Source of the DNA: Streptomyces griseoflavus
Lineage (GTDB): Bacteria; Actinomycetota; Actinomycetes; Streptomycetales; Streptomycetaceae
NCBI RefSeq assembly: GCF_014649995.1
Contig: NZ_BMUC01000014.1
Coordinates: 89,314 to 153,313, forward strand
Direction of reading: 5' to 3'
DNA length: 64,000 nt
In this document: positions 27,406-35,513 of the stretch, piece by piece
How the letters are laid out: every line of letters begins with the position of its first letter
Position numbering within the stretch: position 1 is the first letter of the stretch
The notes under the pieces: generated by a model
Seen by the model: only the letters and a program-made list of their open reading frames with translations
Databases searched by the model: none
What the model was told of the DNA's origin: nothing
Position numbers and translations under genes: made by a program

Positions 27406-28391
27406 TGGTCGGCACCTTTCCGGAGCAGCGAAAGAGAGGCGAGTTCGGCGGCGATGCCGCGCCGCCAGGTCTCGTAGGCCGGAGAGGCGGCCCGCGGGTC
27501 GGCCGCGGGGGGCCTCAGGTCCCGGCACACCCGGGCGGCGCGCTCGGCCGTCGTGCCGCACACGACGCGGGCCGCGAGGTGGGTGTGCTCGATGACGGTG
27601 TCCGCCTTGACCCGGGCCTCGACCGCGAACGCGGAGCCCTGCGCGAGCGCCCAGCGGTGCTCCCCGGCCCCCTCGGCGAAGCCGCGCAGCTCGTCCTCGT
27701 CCGCCCCGCCCGCGTAGGTGCAGGCGAGCCCGGCGCCCGCGTAGAGGTCGCCGTGGCGGTGCTCGGGGTAGGCGCGGATCAGGCCGGCGACGACCTCGGG
27801 GTCGGTGCCCCCGACGAACCACAGCGCCCGGCCGATGCCCTGGTCGATGGCGTTCGCCGTGTAGTGGTTGTGCCCGCCGGCCCAGCGGAAGGGGTGGCGG
27901 ACCTCGGGTGTGCGGACGTAGGAGCCCGTCTTGAAGTACGCCTGGTGGAAGCCGTACCCGTCGAGGGCGAGCCAGCGCAGCAGGGGGTCGGTGGCGGTGA
28001 TGTCGGGCCACAGCGGCTTGGGCAGGCGTGCCATCGCCCAGCCGATGCCGACGTAGATCATGTAGTCGTGGTGGCGGCCGCGGCCGGCCAGCAGGCCGGC
28101 CAGGCGGCCGCTGTGCCCCGGGAGCGCGTCGTGGACGACGGCGCCCATGCCCGCGCCCTCGTACGCGAAGCCCCGCACGTCCCGGGGGATCTCCTCCAGC
28201 ATCTCCTCGGTCTCGCCGGCCGAGGCCGCTTCCATCGCGCAGGCGTAACCCCGGAGGAAAATCTCGCCGATTCTCTCCAGCCGTGCCTTGGCCTCCGCGT
28301 TCTTCACATGAAATCCGCGCACCTCCATGGTCGTTTCCGAAACGGGAGGTGTGAACAGCTTGCGCCGTAATGTTCCAAACCCAGTGGCCAC
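27402..28391 (-). CDS. unbL: DUF1702 (UnbL) protein, second copy
   Basis: This 329-residue soluble protein belongs to DUF1702, the UnbL family of enediyne loci. The conserved segments are RGFAYEGAGMG (about 73-83), YIGIGWAMARL, LALDGYGFHQAYF (about 143-155) and IDQGIGRALWFVGG (about 183-196). It starts at GTG 28391 with AGAGGGGCAGG upstream and overlaps unbV. The paralogue upstream has the same motifs in the same order and the same length, so this is a tandem pair from duplication. The biochemical role of DUF1702 is unknown; its constant company with pksE and unbVU argues for a step in core maturation. Confidence 0.9.
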   Translation of the reverse strand: MATGFGTLRRKLFTPPVSETTMEVRGFHVKNAEAKARLERIGEIFLRGYACAMEAASAGETEEMLEEIPRDVRGFAYEGAGMGAVVHDALPGHSGRLAGLLAGRGRHHDYMIYVGIGWAMARLPKPLWPDITATDPLLRWLALDGYGFHQAYFKTGSYVRTPEVRHPFRWAGGHNHYTANAIDQGIGRALWFVGGTDPEVVAGLIRAYPEHRHGDLYAGAGLACTYAGGADEDELRGFAEGAGEHRWALAQGSAFAVEARVKADTVIEHTHLAARVVCGTTAERAARVCRDLRPPAADPRAASPAYETWRRGIAAELASLSLLRKGADQ

Positions 28392-28472
28392 GGTAATGAC
28401 CTGCCCCTCTCAGATCTCTGGAATTTCGCCAGCAAATCAAATTGAGCCAGGGGCCGGGACGGTGCGTCTACT

Positions 28473-29462
28473 TCATACGTGCTCAACGGCGGGGATCACG
28501 GCGAGTCGTTCACGCACCCGGGTGCGCCAGACCTCGTAGGCGGGCACGCCGGCGTCGCGGACGACGGCGGGGGCGCAGTCGTCGGCGAGGCGTGCGGCGG
28601 CCTCGGCGGACAGCCCGGTGAACGCCCCCACGGCCGCCTCGGTGTGCCCGGGCACGAACCCCGCGTGGTGGCGTGCCTTGGCGGCGAACACCGATCCCTG
28701 CGCCAGGTGACCGAGGCCGGGGCCCGACTCCTCCCGCAGCAGGGCGAGTTCCGCCGGGGTGCCGCCGCCGGCGAAGGTGGCGGCGAGACCGACACCGCTC
28801 CACAGGTCCGCCTGCCGGTCACCGGCGAACGCCCGGACGGCCGCGGCGACGTTCCGGACGTCGCCGCCGTGGATGAACCACAGGGCGCGGCCGACCCCCT
28901 GGTCGAAGGCGCGGTGCCAGTAGGAGGGATCGCCGTCCCAGTCGTACGGGTCGTCCAGCCGCTGGCCGGTCACCCAGGTGTCGGTGTCGAAGTACGCGCG
29001 GTCGAAGCCGTAGCCGTCGACGCACAGCCAGCTCATCGCCGGGTAGTACTCGGCCCCGGACAGATCGGGGACGATCTTCTTCCAGAGCGGTCGCGGCAGC
29101 TTGGCCATGGCGAAGCCGATGCCGATGTAGTTCAGGAAGATGTGCGGCCTGCCGCCTCCGGTGAGCAGGTCACGGGTGCGGTGGCCGGAGCGGCCCATCG
29201 CGTCGCGGACGGCGCAGGCCATGGTGGCGCCCTCGTAGGCGAAACCCCGCTGCTCGGGGTCGATCAGGGCCAGGCGGCGTTCGGTGGTGGCGAGGTCCCG
29301 GTCCTCGATGCCCCATTCGAAGCCGGTGACGACGGCCTGCGGAACGGCTTCCAGCCTCCGCGTCCGCTCGCCGTCCGGCACCGTGAAGCCCCGGCCGGAG
29401 AAGCTCACTTCGCGCAGTGACGGCGCCAGGGCCAGCCTGCGCAGCGTTCCCAGTACGGGCAT
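28473..29462 (-). CDS. unbL: DUF1702 (UnbL) protein, first copy
   Basis: This 329-residue DUF1702 protein heads the core operon. It carries RGFAYEGATMACAVRDAM, YIGIGFAMAKLPRPLW, LCVDGYGFDRAYFDTD and FDQGVGRALWFIHGGD, which match its neighbour motif for motif although the proteins are clearly diverged. ATG 29462 follows GGGAGGAGGC. The gap of 81 nt to the second copy is the largest inside the core operon and could hold a promoter. The 101 nt before it, up to the HxlR gene, holds the probable operon promoter. Confidence 0.9.
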   Translation of the reverse strand: MPVLGTLRRLALAPSLREVSFSGRGFTVPDGERTRRLEAVPQAVVTGFEWGIEDRDLATTERRLALIDPEQRGFAYEGATMACAVRDAMGRSGHRTRDLLTGGGRPHIFLNYIGIGFAMAKLPRPLWKKIVPDLSGAEYYPAMSWLCVDGYGFDRAYFDTDTWVTGQRLDDPYDWDGDPSYWHRAFDQGVGRALWFIHGGDVRNVAAAVRAFAGDRQADLWSGVGLAATFAGGGTPAELALLREESGPGLGHLAQGSVFAAKARHHAGFVPGHTEAAVGAFTGLSAEAAARLADDCAPAVVRDAGVPAYEVWRTRVRERLAVIPAVEHV

Positions 29463-29563
29463 GGGCGTGCCTCCTCCCTACGGGCCGCTCCGCCGGCGGC
29501 CGGTGAGCCATCGTGGGCGGTCCGGCCGGCACGGGGCATCTCCGGCCGTGCCCTCCACCGCGT

Positions 29564-30007
29564 TCAGCGGATGCGGCGCACCTGGACCTCCTCGTCGTGC
29601 ACGGCGCGGCCGCACTCGGCACAGCGCAGTTCCGCGCGGACCGGGCTCTCGCAGCCGACGTGGTCCGCGCGGCGGGGCGGTCCGAGTTCGTGCGGCAGGT
29701 TGCGGTCGCCCCACTGCATCAGGGCGAGGACGGCGCAGGTGAGGTCCTTGCCCGCCGGGGTGAGCCGGTACTCGTACCGGACGGGCTTGTCCTGGTAGGG
29801 GACGCGCTCCATGACACCGTGCTCGACCAGCCGGGTCAGGCGGTTGGTCAGCACGTTCCTGGCGATGTCGAGGTTCTCGAGGAAGCCCTCGAAGCGCCTG
29901 GTCCCGAGCAGCGCCGTGCGGATGATCAGCAGCGTCCAGCGCTCCCCGATCACCTCGAGCGTCCGGGCGAGGTTGCAGTCCTGCCCGTCATACGTATGTT
30001 TCAGCAT
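29564..30007 (-). CDS. HxlR-family winged-helix regulator
   Basis: This 147-residue protein has the HxlR core: CNLARTLEVIGERWTLLIIR at the N-terminus, LGTRRFEGFLENLDIARNVL as the DNA-recognition part, and the wing YEYRLTPAGKDL. Cys11 is in the position used by redox- or aldehyde-sensing HxlR members. The C-terminus adds RCAECG, a possible half zinc site with C118 upstream. It starts at ATG 30007 and precedes the enediyne core operon in the same direction, so it may control the operon, possibly in answer to electrophilic or thiol stress from the product. Confidence 0.85.
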   Translation of the reverse strand: MLKHTYDGQDCNLARTLEVIGERWTLLIIRTALLGTRRFEGFLENLDIARNVLTNRLTRLVEHGVMERVPYQDKPVRYEYRLTPAGKDLTCAVLALMQWGDRNLPHELGPPRRADHVGCESPVRAELRCAECGRAVHDEEVQVRRIR

Positions 30008-30062
30008 CTGATCACACCGATAGGGGTGGCTGTCCGGCTCTTCCGGCGGCGGGCCACGGCGC

Positions 30063-31307
30063 TCACACCGCGGCCAGGAGACGGCGTTCGGGCGCCGGGA
30101 CCGGCAGACGGCGTTCGGGGGCGGCCGGGAGGGCGGCCGGCCGGGTGAGCCGGTCGTAGGCGTAGGCGGCCGAGACGAGCGTCATGTGGTGGTGCCAGCC
30201 CGGATAGGACCGGCCCTCGAAGTCGAGCAGCCCGAAGCCGTCCCTCATCTCGCGCACGGCGTGTGCCGCCTGCGGCAGCAGCCGCGCGAGGGCGAGCACG
30301 GACTCGGTGCGGGCGTGGGTGAGGCTGGTGAGCCAGAGCTGGGCCGGGCGGCGTTCGCCGTCCGGCCGCACGGCCAGCAGCCGGTAGGTGCGGTGGGCGT
30401 GGGCGCCCGTGGAGCCCTGGCCCGGCAGCCGCACGAAGCCGGTGACGACCGTCATGGGGCGGCCGTCACCGCCGCGGACGGTCACCGTCTCGGTGTGGGC
30501 GGCCGGCATGCCACCGCTCTCCCCCAGGAGACTGCCCGCCGCGAGGACCAGGCCGTGGCCGTCACCGCCGTGCGCGCGCTGCATCCGCAGATGCCGGCCG
30601 ACCATCACATGCAGGTTGCCGGGCACCGGGACGACGAAGTCGCGCCCGCGCAGGGCGAGTCCGTGCAGCAGGGTCCGGACGCCGAAGCCGGCGGCCGGGT
30701 CCAGGCTGCAGACCACCGGGAGGGGGGCGGTCCCCGCGCCCTCGGCGAGGGCGTCGATCAGGTCGAGGGCGTGCTGTTCCGCGGTGCGCAGTCCGGCGTC
30801 GGCCGGTATCCGGGCCCGCCGGCGGCGCTCGGGGTCCTTGACCCAGGAACCCGGCAGGAGCAGGCGCCAGTCGACCGGCACGGCCGCACCCGCCGAGGCG
30901 AGGAAGGCACCGACGCCGACCTGGCAGGTGACCGACCGCCCGGTGGAGGGGATGAACCGGCGGTGCACTCCGCAGGAGTGCTCCCCCCGCTTGCGCAGCA
31001 CGGCCTGGTCGACCACCCAGGCCCGGGGGGTCACCTGCCGCTCCACCCACCTGGCGAGCTCCGCCCGGACCGGATTCCAGTCCCAGGGGCTGGCGTTGAC
31101 GAACTGGTGGAGGGACTGGGAGGTGGCGGGCGAGGACGAGATCGTCGCGGCGAGCCGGCGGACCGACTTCTTGCCCGGCGTGGTGAGCAGCCCCTGCACG
31201 TAGGCGTGCGCCCACCGGCGCTGGTCGGCACGCGGCAGCCCTTCGAACATCTGCTCAGTGAAGACCGGTATCGAGGTGCTCCCGTTCGTCAACGCTCGTC
31301 CAGCCAT
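30063..31307 (-). CDS. IS701-family transposase-like protein, possibly domesticated
   Basis: This 414-residue protein matches the DDE endonuclease of IS701-type transposases over its length: WVVDQAVLRKRGEHSCGV, GRSVTCQVGVGAFLAS, WRLLLPGSWVKDPERRRRA, VCSLDPAAGFG and the C-terminal GLLDFEGRSYPGWHHHMTL. The first catalytic block of active members reads IDDTG; here it is VDQAV, so one Asp is changed, while the later Asp and the EGRS Glu remain. I see no inverted repeats or target duplication around it. ATG 31307 follows GGGGAGGGAACTTGCC. It lies beside quorum-type receptors and 46 nt from a possible receptor operator, which suggests a fixed, regulated gene rather than a recent insertion. Confidence 0.72.
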   Translation of the reverse strand: MAGRALTNGSTSIPVFTEQMFEGLPRADQRRWAHAYVQGLLTTPGKKSVRRLAATISSSPATSQSLHQFVNASPWDWNPVRAELARWVERQVTPRAWVVDQAVLRKRGEHSCGVHRRFIPSTGRSVTCQVGVGAFLASAGAAVPVDWRLLLPGSWVKDPERRRRARIPADAGLRTAEQHALDLIDALAEGAGTAPLPVVCSLDPAAGFGVRTLLHGLALRGRDFVVPVPGNLHVMVGRHLRMQRAHGGDGHGLVLAAGSLLGESGGMPAAHTETVTVRGGDGRPMTVVTGFVRLPGQGSTGAHAHRTYRLLAVRPDGERRPAQLWLTSLTHARTESVLALARLLPQAAHAVREMRDGFGLLDFEGRSYPGWHHHMTLVSAAYAYDRLTRPAALPAAPERRLPVPAPERRLLAAV

Positions 31308-31352
31308 GGCAAGTTCCCTCCCCTGGGATCGGTCCGCGGCTGCCGACCGCGC

Positions 31353-31386
31353 TAAAATAATAGCGAACAACCTCTTTTTTTCTCGA
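31353..31386. promoter_or_regulatory. Possible butyrolactone-receptor operator (ARE-like) upstream of the IS701-like gene
   Basis: The AT-rich site reads TAAAATAATAGCG, then AACAACC, then CTTTTTTTCTCGA. It stands out in a region above 70% GC and resembles the reverse complement of the site at 34213-34246 (shared TAAAATA, GCG, a T7-8 run and TCGA in the same order). It lies 46 nt upstream of the IS701-like start and about 200 nt upstream of the plus-strand TetR gene. Receptor binding is inferred. Confidence 0.5.
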
Positions 31387-31585
31387 CTCCGGGGAGTTGC
31401 CGTATGCACTTCGCCAAGTTGACCGGTCCGCCGCGCTGTGACCGGCACGTTCGCCCCCCGGGCTCGCCCGTCGCCGCACGCCGAGGGCCCGCACGGGGGC
31501 CGGCCGTACGGGGGAGGCCGGCACGGACCGGGCCGCCGGACCGCTGCCCGCGGCCCGTGTCCGGGAGCAGGATCAGGGAGGCGGC

Positions 31586-32263
31586 ATGGTGAAGCAGGAG
31601 AGGGCCGTGCGGACCCGCGCGGCCGTGGTCGCGGCGGCTTCCGCGGAGTTCGCCCGCGCCGGGTACGACGGCACGTCGCTGTCCCGGATCAGCCGGCTGG
31701 CCGGCATGTCGGTCGGGGCGCTGACCTTCCACTTCCGGACCAAGCGGGAACTGGCCGACGCGGTCCAGGAGGAGGGACGTTCCGTGACGCTGGCCGCGCT
31801 GGACGTGCTGAGCCCCCGGGGCCGCCCGGCGCTGCTTCAGGTGGTCGAACTGACCCTGGAACTGGCCCGGTTGATGGAGGAGGAGTCCGCGGTCCGGGCC
31901 GCGATCCGGCTGGGCAGGGAGCGCCCCGGTACGGTCTCCTGGTCGCGGGCCTGGCTTCCGGCGGTGCACGGACTCCTCGACGAGGCCTACGCGGCCGGGC
32001 AGTTGCGGGAGAGCGCGCGGACCGCCGACGTGGTGACCCTGGTGGAGCACCTGACCGACAGCGCCGAGGTGTACCTGCGCGGCAGGGGCGCGGACGAGTC
32101 GGAGCTGGGGAACGCCGTCGCGCGGCTGCGGCTCATCTGGAAGCTCGTCCTCACCGGGGTGTCGGCCGGCGGCGTCTGCCCGGGGCAGCCCGCACTGCTC
32201 GTCCTGGAATCCGACGCCCCGTCACCGGCGTCACGTCCCGCCGCCCCCGAACCCACCGCCTGA
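31586..32263 (+). CDS. TetR/ScbR-like butyrolactone receptor homologue
   Basis: This 225-residue regulator has the N-terminal helix-turn-helix KQERAVRTRAAVVAAASAEF and ISRLAGMSVGALTFHFRTKR, which is the very typical ScbR/ArpA opening (compare KQERAIRTRQ and GAFYFHFASKE types). ATG 31586 has GGGAGG 5 nt upstream. The C-terminal ligand domain ends with a Pro/Ala-rich tail. It is closely similar in its DNA-binding part to the receptor at 33567-34193, so both may read the same operators. With two homologues around one AfsA gene, one is usually a true receptor and the other a pseudo-receptor answering other ligands. Which is which cannot be told here. Confidence 0.88.
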   Translation: MVKQERAVRTRAAVVAAASAEFARAGYDGTSLSRISRLAGMSVGALTFHFRTKRELADAVQEEGRSVTLAALDVLSPRGRPALLQVVELTLELARLMEEESAVRAAIRLGRERPGTVSWSRAWLPAVHGLLDEAYAAGQLRESARTADVVTLVEHLTDSAEVYLRGRGADESELGNAVARLRLIWKLVLTGVSAGGVCPGQPALLVLESDAPSPASRPAAPEPTA

Positions 32264-32607
32264 CGCCACACGAACCCCACGGCCCGCCGGAGCCGCCGAC
32301 GCCGGCCCGCCCCCTCGCCCGGGCCCGGACGGTGTACGGGCAAGCGCGGCTCCCGGATGCCCGAGGACCAGGGCGCGACCGGCTGCGACGACATCCCCGG
32401 GACCCCGCCGGCCACACGGGCGGCAACGGCCTGCCGCGGTTCCTGCGCGCGCGTGACGTACCTACGGCCGCCGCTGGGAGAAGCGCCCGCCCCCGCGCGT
32501 ACGGCCGCCGCAGGAGAACTGCCCGCCCCCGCGCGCACGGCCGCCGCCGGAGAGCCGCCCGACCCCATACGTACGGCCGCCCGCCCGGAGGGCGCCCGCC
32601 CCCGGCC
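32264..32607. other. Gap between convergent genes, with a 36-bp tandem repeat
   Basis: This 344-nt stretch separates the plus-strand TetR gene from the minus-strand epimerase gene. I find no gene with a ribosome site in it. Its right half is the GC-rich tandem repeat listed separately; the left half is unstructured GC-rich DNA. Confidence 0.6.
32485..32592. repeat. 36-bp tandem repeat, three copies plus a partial one
   Basis: Units at 32485-32520, 32521-32556 and 32557-32592 share GCCCGCCCCCGCGCG, then ACGGCCGCCG, then GGAGA. A partial unit precedes them (about 32459-32484). Divergence rises toward the third unit. The repeats would encode a 12-residue Pro/Ala repeat on the plus strand, but no start signal supports that. 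They lie between convergent genes and may be slippage products. Confidence 0.75.
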
Positions 32608-33570
32608 TCAGCTGCCCACCACCGACCGGTACCAGGGAGCGGCGTCGTCCACCCATGCCAGCGGCGACGGCTCCACGGCGCATCCGGCGACCTGCCAGAC
32701 CTCGTCACTGCGGTACCAGTGATCGGTGGCGACCAGGGCGAACTGCCGCTCACTCACGGGGATCCGCGCCGCTCTCAGCCCGTCCAGGCACTCCGTCCAG
32801 GGCAGGTCCGCCGTCACGGACGGCAGCACGTCGCGCCGCGCCAGCGCGCACAGCAGATCGCCCACCCGCACCGGCCGGGGGTGACTCGCGTGGTGGACGG
32901 CGCGGCCCCCGCCCGCCCCGGGGGCGAGCCCGAGCCGGACGACGAGCCGCGCCAGGTCGTGCACGGCCACGACGGACACCCGGCCCCGACCGCCCTCCCA
33001 CCGCGCCGGAACGGCACGCAGGCACTGGGCCAGCAGCGGCACGACCCAGCGGTCCCCCCGTCCGAGCACCAGCCCCGGACGCAACACCGTCGCGCCCGCG
33101 GCCAGGGCGAAGCCCTCCCCGGCGAGCCGGGTGCGGCTGGCCGGGGAGACGGGTGCGGGAGCGACCTCGTCCACCCCGATCCCCCGGTGCGGGCCGGGGC
33201 CGTACACCGCCGCCGTCGAGAGGTGGACGACGCGGCGCACCCCGGCCCGGGCCGCCTCCCGCATCAACGCGGCCGTCCCGTCGACGTTGACCGCGGCGCA
33301 CGCGGACTCGTCCGGGCTGATGACGGCGGCCATGTGGAGGAGCACATCGGCGTCCTCGCACACGCCGCGCAGGGTCCGCGGCCGTGCCAGGTCCGCCGGG
33401 ACCCACTCGTCGTCCGGCCCGGTGCCCTCCGGCCGGCGCCTGCCGACCACCCGGACGACGAGGCGCTCCCCCTCGCCCGGGTCCACCGGACTTTGCCGGG
33501 CGGCCAGTGCGCGCAGCACCGCCGAACCGATGAATCCGGTGGCACCGGTCAGCACCACGCGTGGTCTCAC
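32608..33570 (-). CDS. NAD-dependent epimerase/dehydratase (JadW2-like)
   Basis: This 320-residue short-chain-type protein opens with VVLTGATGFIGSAVLRAL, the extended SDR nucleotide-binding motif. It has STAAVYGPG in the active-site Ser region, and in place of the usual YxxxK it has SRTRLAGE, so the Tyr and Lys appear to be missing. GTG 33570 overlaps the receptor stop as GTGA, making a two-gene unit. Genes of this kind beside AfsA and ScbR homologues (JadW2 in jadomycin, from memory) take part in butyrolactone or butenolide maturation. The lack of the usual catalytic pair leaves open a non-redox or altered role. Confidence 0.78.
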   Translation of the reverse strand: MRPRVVLTGATGFIGSAVLRALAARQSPVDPGEGERLVVRVVGRRRPEGTGPDDEWVPADLARPRTLRGVCEDADVLLHMAAVISPDESACAAVNVDGTAALMREAARAGVRRVVHLSTAAVYGPGPHRGIGVDEVAPAPVSPASRTRLAGEGFALAAGATVLRPGLVLGRGDRWVVPLLAQCLRAVPARWEGGRGRVSVVAVHDLARLVVRLGLAPGAGGGRAVHHASHPRPVRVGDLLCALARRDVLPSVTADLPWTECLDGLRAARIPVSERQFALVATDHWYRSDEVWQVAGCAVEPSPLAWVDDAAPWYRSVVGS

Positions 33571-34193
33571 GCGGCCATCCGCTGGGCGTCCGCCGGGAAC
33601 GAGAGCCTGGCCCTGGCCTGCGGGGTGGCGACGGCGGGCAGCAGGTAACGCCACATCGAGACGATCCGCTCCGGCAGGTCGGCACGCCCGCTGGAGATGT
33701 TGGAGAACACCTGGATGCCGCTGTAGGCGCCCACGAGGACGTTGGCGAACTCGGCCTCGTCCACGTCGGCCTGCAGTTCTCCCAGCTCGCTCGCCTCGTT
33801 CAGCAGGGCGCGGAACTCGGTCACCCACTCCTGGTACGCCGTGTCGTCGTGCCCTCCGAACTCGCCCTGCTCCACGGCGAGTCGCACGCTGGCCCGGAAC
33901 AGCACGTTGTTCTGGAGCTCGCGGGCGAGGAAGAAGGTGAGGTCGACCAGCTTCTGCAGGCCGTTCGTGCCCCCGGAGAAGTTCACGAACTCCTGCTGGT
34001 GGGCCAGTACGGCCTGGGCCAGGCTTCTCTTGGACTTGAAGTGGAAGTACATCCCGCCCTGGGTGACCTGAGCGCGGTCCATGATCTTGCTGATGCTGGC
34101 TCCGCTGTAACCGCACTCGTCGAAGATCTCCGCGGCCGCGTACAGGATCAATTCCCGGGTCCTCACTGCCCGTTCCTGCTTCGGCTCAGCCAT
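33567..34193 (-). CDS. TetR/ScbR-type gamma-butyrolactone receptor
   Basis: This 208-residue protein starts KQERAVRTRELILYAAAEIF and continues ISKIMDRAQVTQGGMYFHFK, the ArpA/ScbR DNA-binding domain. The ligand domain has LARELQNNVLFRASVRLAVE, a conserved receptor stretch. It is divergent from afsA across 108 nt that contain a possible operator, the classic arrangement in which the receptor represses itself and the butyrolactone synthase until the ligand binds. ATG 34193 follows CGAGGCACAGAG. It is coupled to the epimerase gene. This is the better candidate for the true receptor of the two homologues because of its position next to afsA. Confidence 0.92.
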   Translation of the reverse strand: MAEPKQERAVRTRELILYAAAEIFDECGYSGASISKIMDRAQVTQGGMYFHFKSKRSLAQAVLAHQQEFVNFSGGTNGLQKLVDLTFFLARELQNNVLFRASVRLAVEQGEFGGHDDTAYQEWVTEFRALLNEASELGELQADVDEAEFANVLVGAYSGIQVFSNISSGRADLPERIVSMWRYLLPAVATPQARARLSFPADAQRMAA

Positions 34194-34212
34194 CTCTGTG
34201 CCTCGATCACTC

Positions 34213-34246
34213 TCGACAAAAAAAACGAACGCCCCTATTTTACAGG
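34213..34246. promoter_or_regulatory. Possible ARE operator between receptor gene and afsA
   Basis: The site reads TCGACAAAAAAAACGAACG, then CCCCTATTTTACAGG, inside the divergent promoter. It is 20 nt from the receptor start and 56 nt from the afsA start. Its composition (A-rich arm, CGAACG centre, TTTTA arm) is like known autoregulatory elements bound by ScbR-type receptors, and it resembles the 31353-31386 site in reverse. Confidence 0.6.
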
Positions 34247-34301
34247 TCAACGCTCCGGGCCGGTAGGCAGGGAGCGTCCACTCACGCTGGGGGGATAAGT
34301 C

Positions 34302-35261
34302 ATGCTCGTCACCGCGGAGAACCCTGCTGCTGCAAGACCGCTCCTGACCACCACCGTCGCCAAGGAGTACGTGCACCGGGCGGCCCTGGCGGAGGTCTTC
34401 CTCACCGGGTGGGCGAAGACAGGACCGGCTTCGTTCCGGGTGAGCGCCCAGTGGCCGCGCAGCCACAGCTTCTACGAGTGCGAGAACGGTCTCTACGACC
34501 CGCTGCTGCTCTGCGAGACCGTGCGCCAGACGTTCCCGCTGCTGACGCACGTCGCCTACGACGTCCCCCTGGGGCACCAACTGAGCTGGTCCCGCTTCCA
34601 GTACGCGGTCAATCCCGAAGCGATGCGGCTCGAGCGGAACCCGGCCGAGCTCGAACTGCACGTGACGTGCTCGGACGTCCGCGTCATCCGGTCGCTGCCC
34701 GCTTCGATGTCCATGCACATCGAAGCGGTGCGCGACGGCACCACCCTCGCCGTGGCGCACACGCGCTTCGGCTGTCACACCCCCGCCGTCTACCGCCGGC
34801 TGCGGGCCGGGCGGGCCGGTGAGGGCGCCTTCGTGAACGCGCCGCTGCCCTCCCCGCCGGTCGAGCGGACCGCGGTGAACCGGCACCGGCTGCGGGACAT
34901 CGTCCTGTCCCCGGCGTCACGGCACGGACGCTGGCAGCTGCGCGTCGACACCACGCACCCGGTGCTCTTCGACCACGCCGTCGACCACGTGCCCGGGATG
35001 CTGCTGCTGGAGTCGGTACGCCAGGCGGCGCACGCCCTGCAGCCCTTCTCCCCCGGCATGATGCCGGCGTCGATGGACGCGACGTTCCGCAAGTACGTCG
35101 AGTTCGACGAGCCCTGCTGGATCGAGGCCGACCCGGTCGCCGACCCGGTCACGGAGACCGTACGCGCCGGCGACGGACGCCGGACCGTACGCGTCACCGC
35201 GATGCAGGGAGACGGACTGGCCTTCTCCGCGACGACCGAGATGGTCGACACCGTGCCGTAG
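34302..35261 (+). CDS. afsA: AfsA-family gamma-butyrolactone synthase
   Basis: This 319-residue protein is a double hot-dog AfsA/ScbA homologue. The first half has KEYVHRAALAEVFLTGW and FYECENGLYDPLLLCETVRQ; the second half has FDHAVDHVPGMLLLESVRQA, the hallmark segment. AfsA enzymes condense a beta-ketoacyl-ACP with dihydroxyacetone phosphate to start butyrolactone synthesis. ATG 34302 follows GGGGGGATAAGTC. Divergent to the receptor gene, it supplies the signal that lifts receptor repression and so probably times enediyne production. Confidence 0.95.
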   Translation: MLVTAENPAAARPLLTTTVAKEYVHRAALAEVFLTGWAKTGPASFRVSAQWPRSHSFYECENGLYDPLLLCETVRQTFPLLTHVAYDVPLGHQLSWSRFQYAVNPEAMRLERNPAELELHVTCSDVRVIRSLPASMSMHIEAVRDGTTLAVAHTRFGCHTPAVYRRLRAGRAGEGAFVNAPLPSPPVERTAVNRHRLRDIVLSPASRHGRWQLRVDTTHPVLFDHAVDHVPGMLLLESVRQAAHALQPFSPGMMPASMDATFRKYVEFDEPCWIEADPVADPVTETVRAGDGRRTVRVTAMQGDGLAFSATTEMVDTVP

Positions 35262-35270
35262 GAAACGGCG

Positions 35271-35294
35271 ACGGCCCGCCTCCGGGCGGGCCGT
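35271..35294 (+). terminator. Hairpin terminator after afsA
   Basis: ACGGCCCGCC (35271-35280) and GGCGGGCCGT (35285-35294) form a perfect 10-bp stem with a TCCG loop, 9 nt after the afsA stop codon. The following 35295-35513 holds no gene I can support. Confidence 0.8.
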
Positions 35295-35513
35295 TCGCGG
35301 GTCCACCGCCGTCGCGCGGGAGTGCGGAACACATGAACTCAAGGGCTGGACCCAGTGTGCCACCACTGGGCTCACAGCCATGCGTCGAGCCGGTCGTCCG
35401 ACGGACGAAGGCCCCTCCGGATGCCACTCCACCGGGGCCCTCATCGGTTCCGACCGAACCTGAAGCCGCGCAGACGGCTTCGTCATGCCCCCTCACCAGG
35501 AGACGCCTTCATC

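Noticed and set aside
32357-32722. A 121-residue plus-strand protein with 12-residue Pro/Ala repeats
   Set aside because: It has no ribosome site and overlaps the end of the epimerase gene. The repeats are explained by a 36-bp DNA tandem repeat.
35355-35513. An N-terminal extension of the HTH protein from 35355
   Set aside because: The extra 53 residues are low-complexity and lack a ribosome site, whereas ATG 35514 has AGGAGA at 10 nt.
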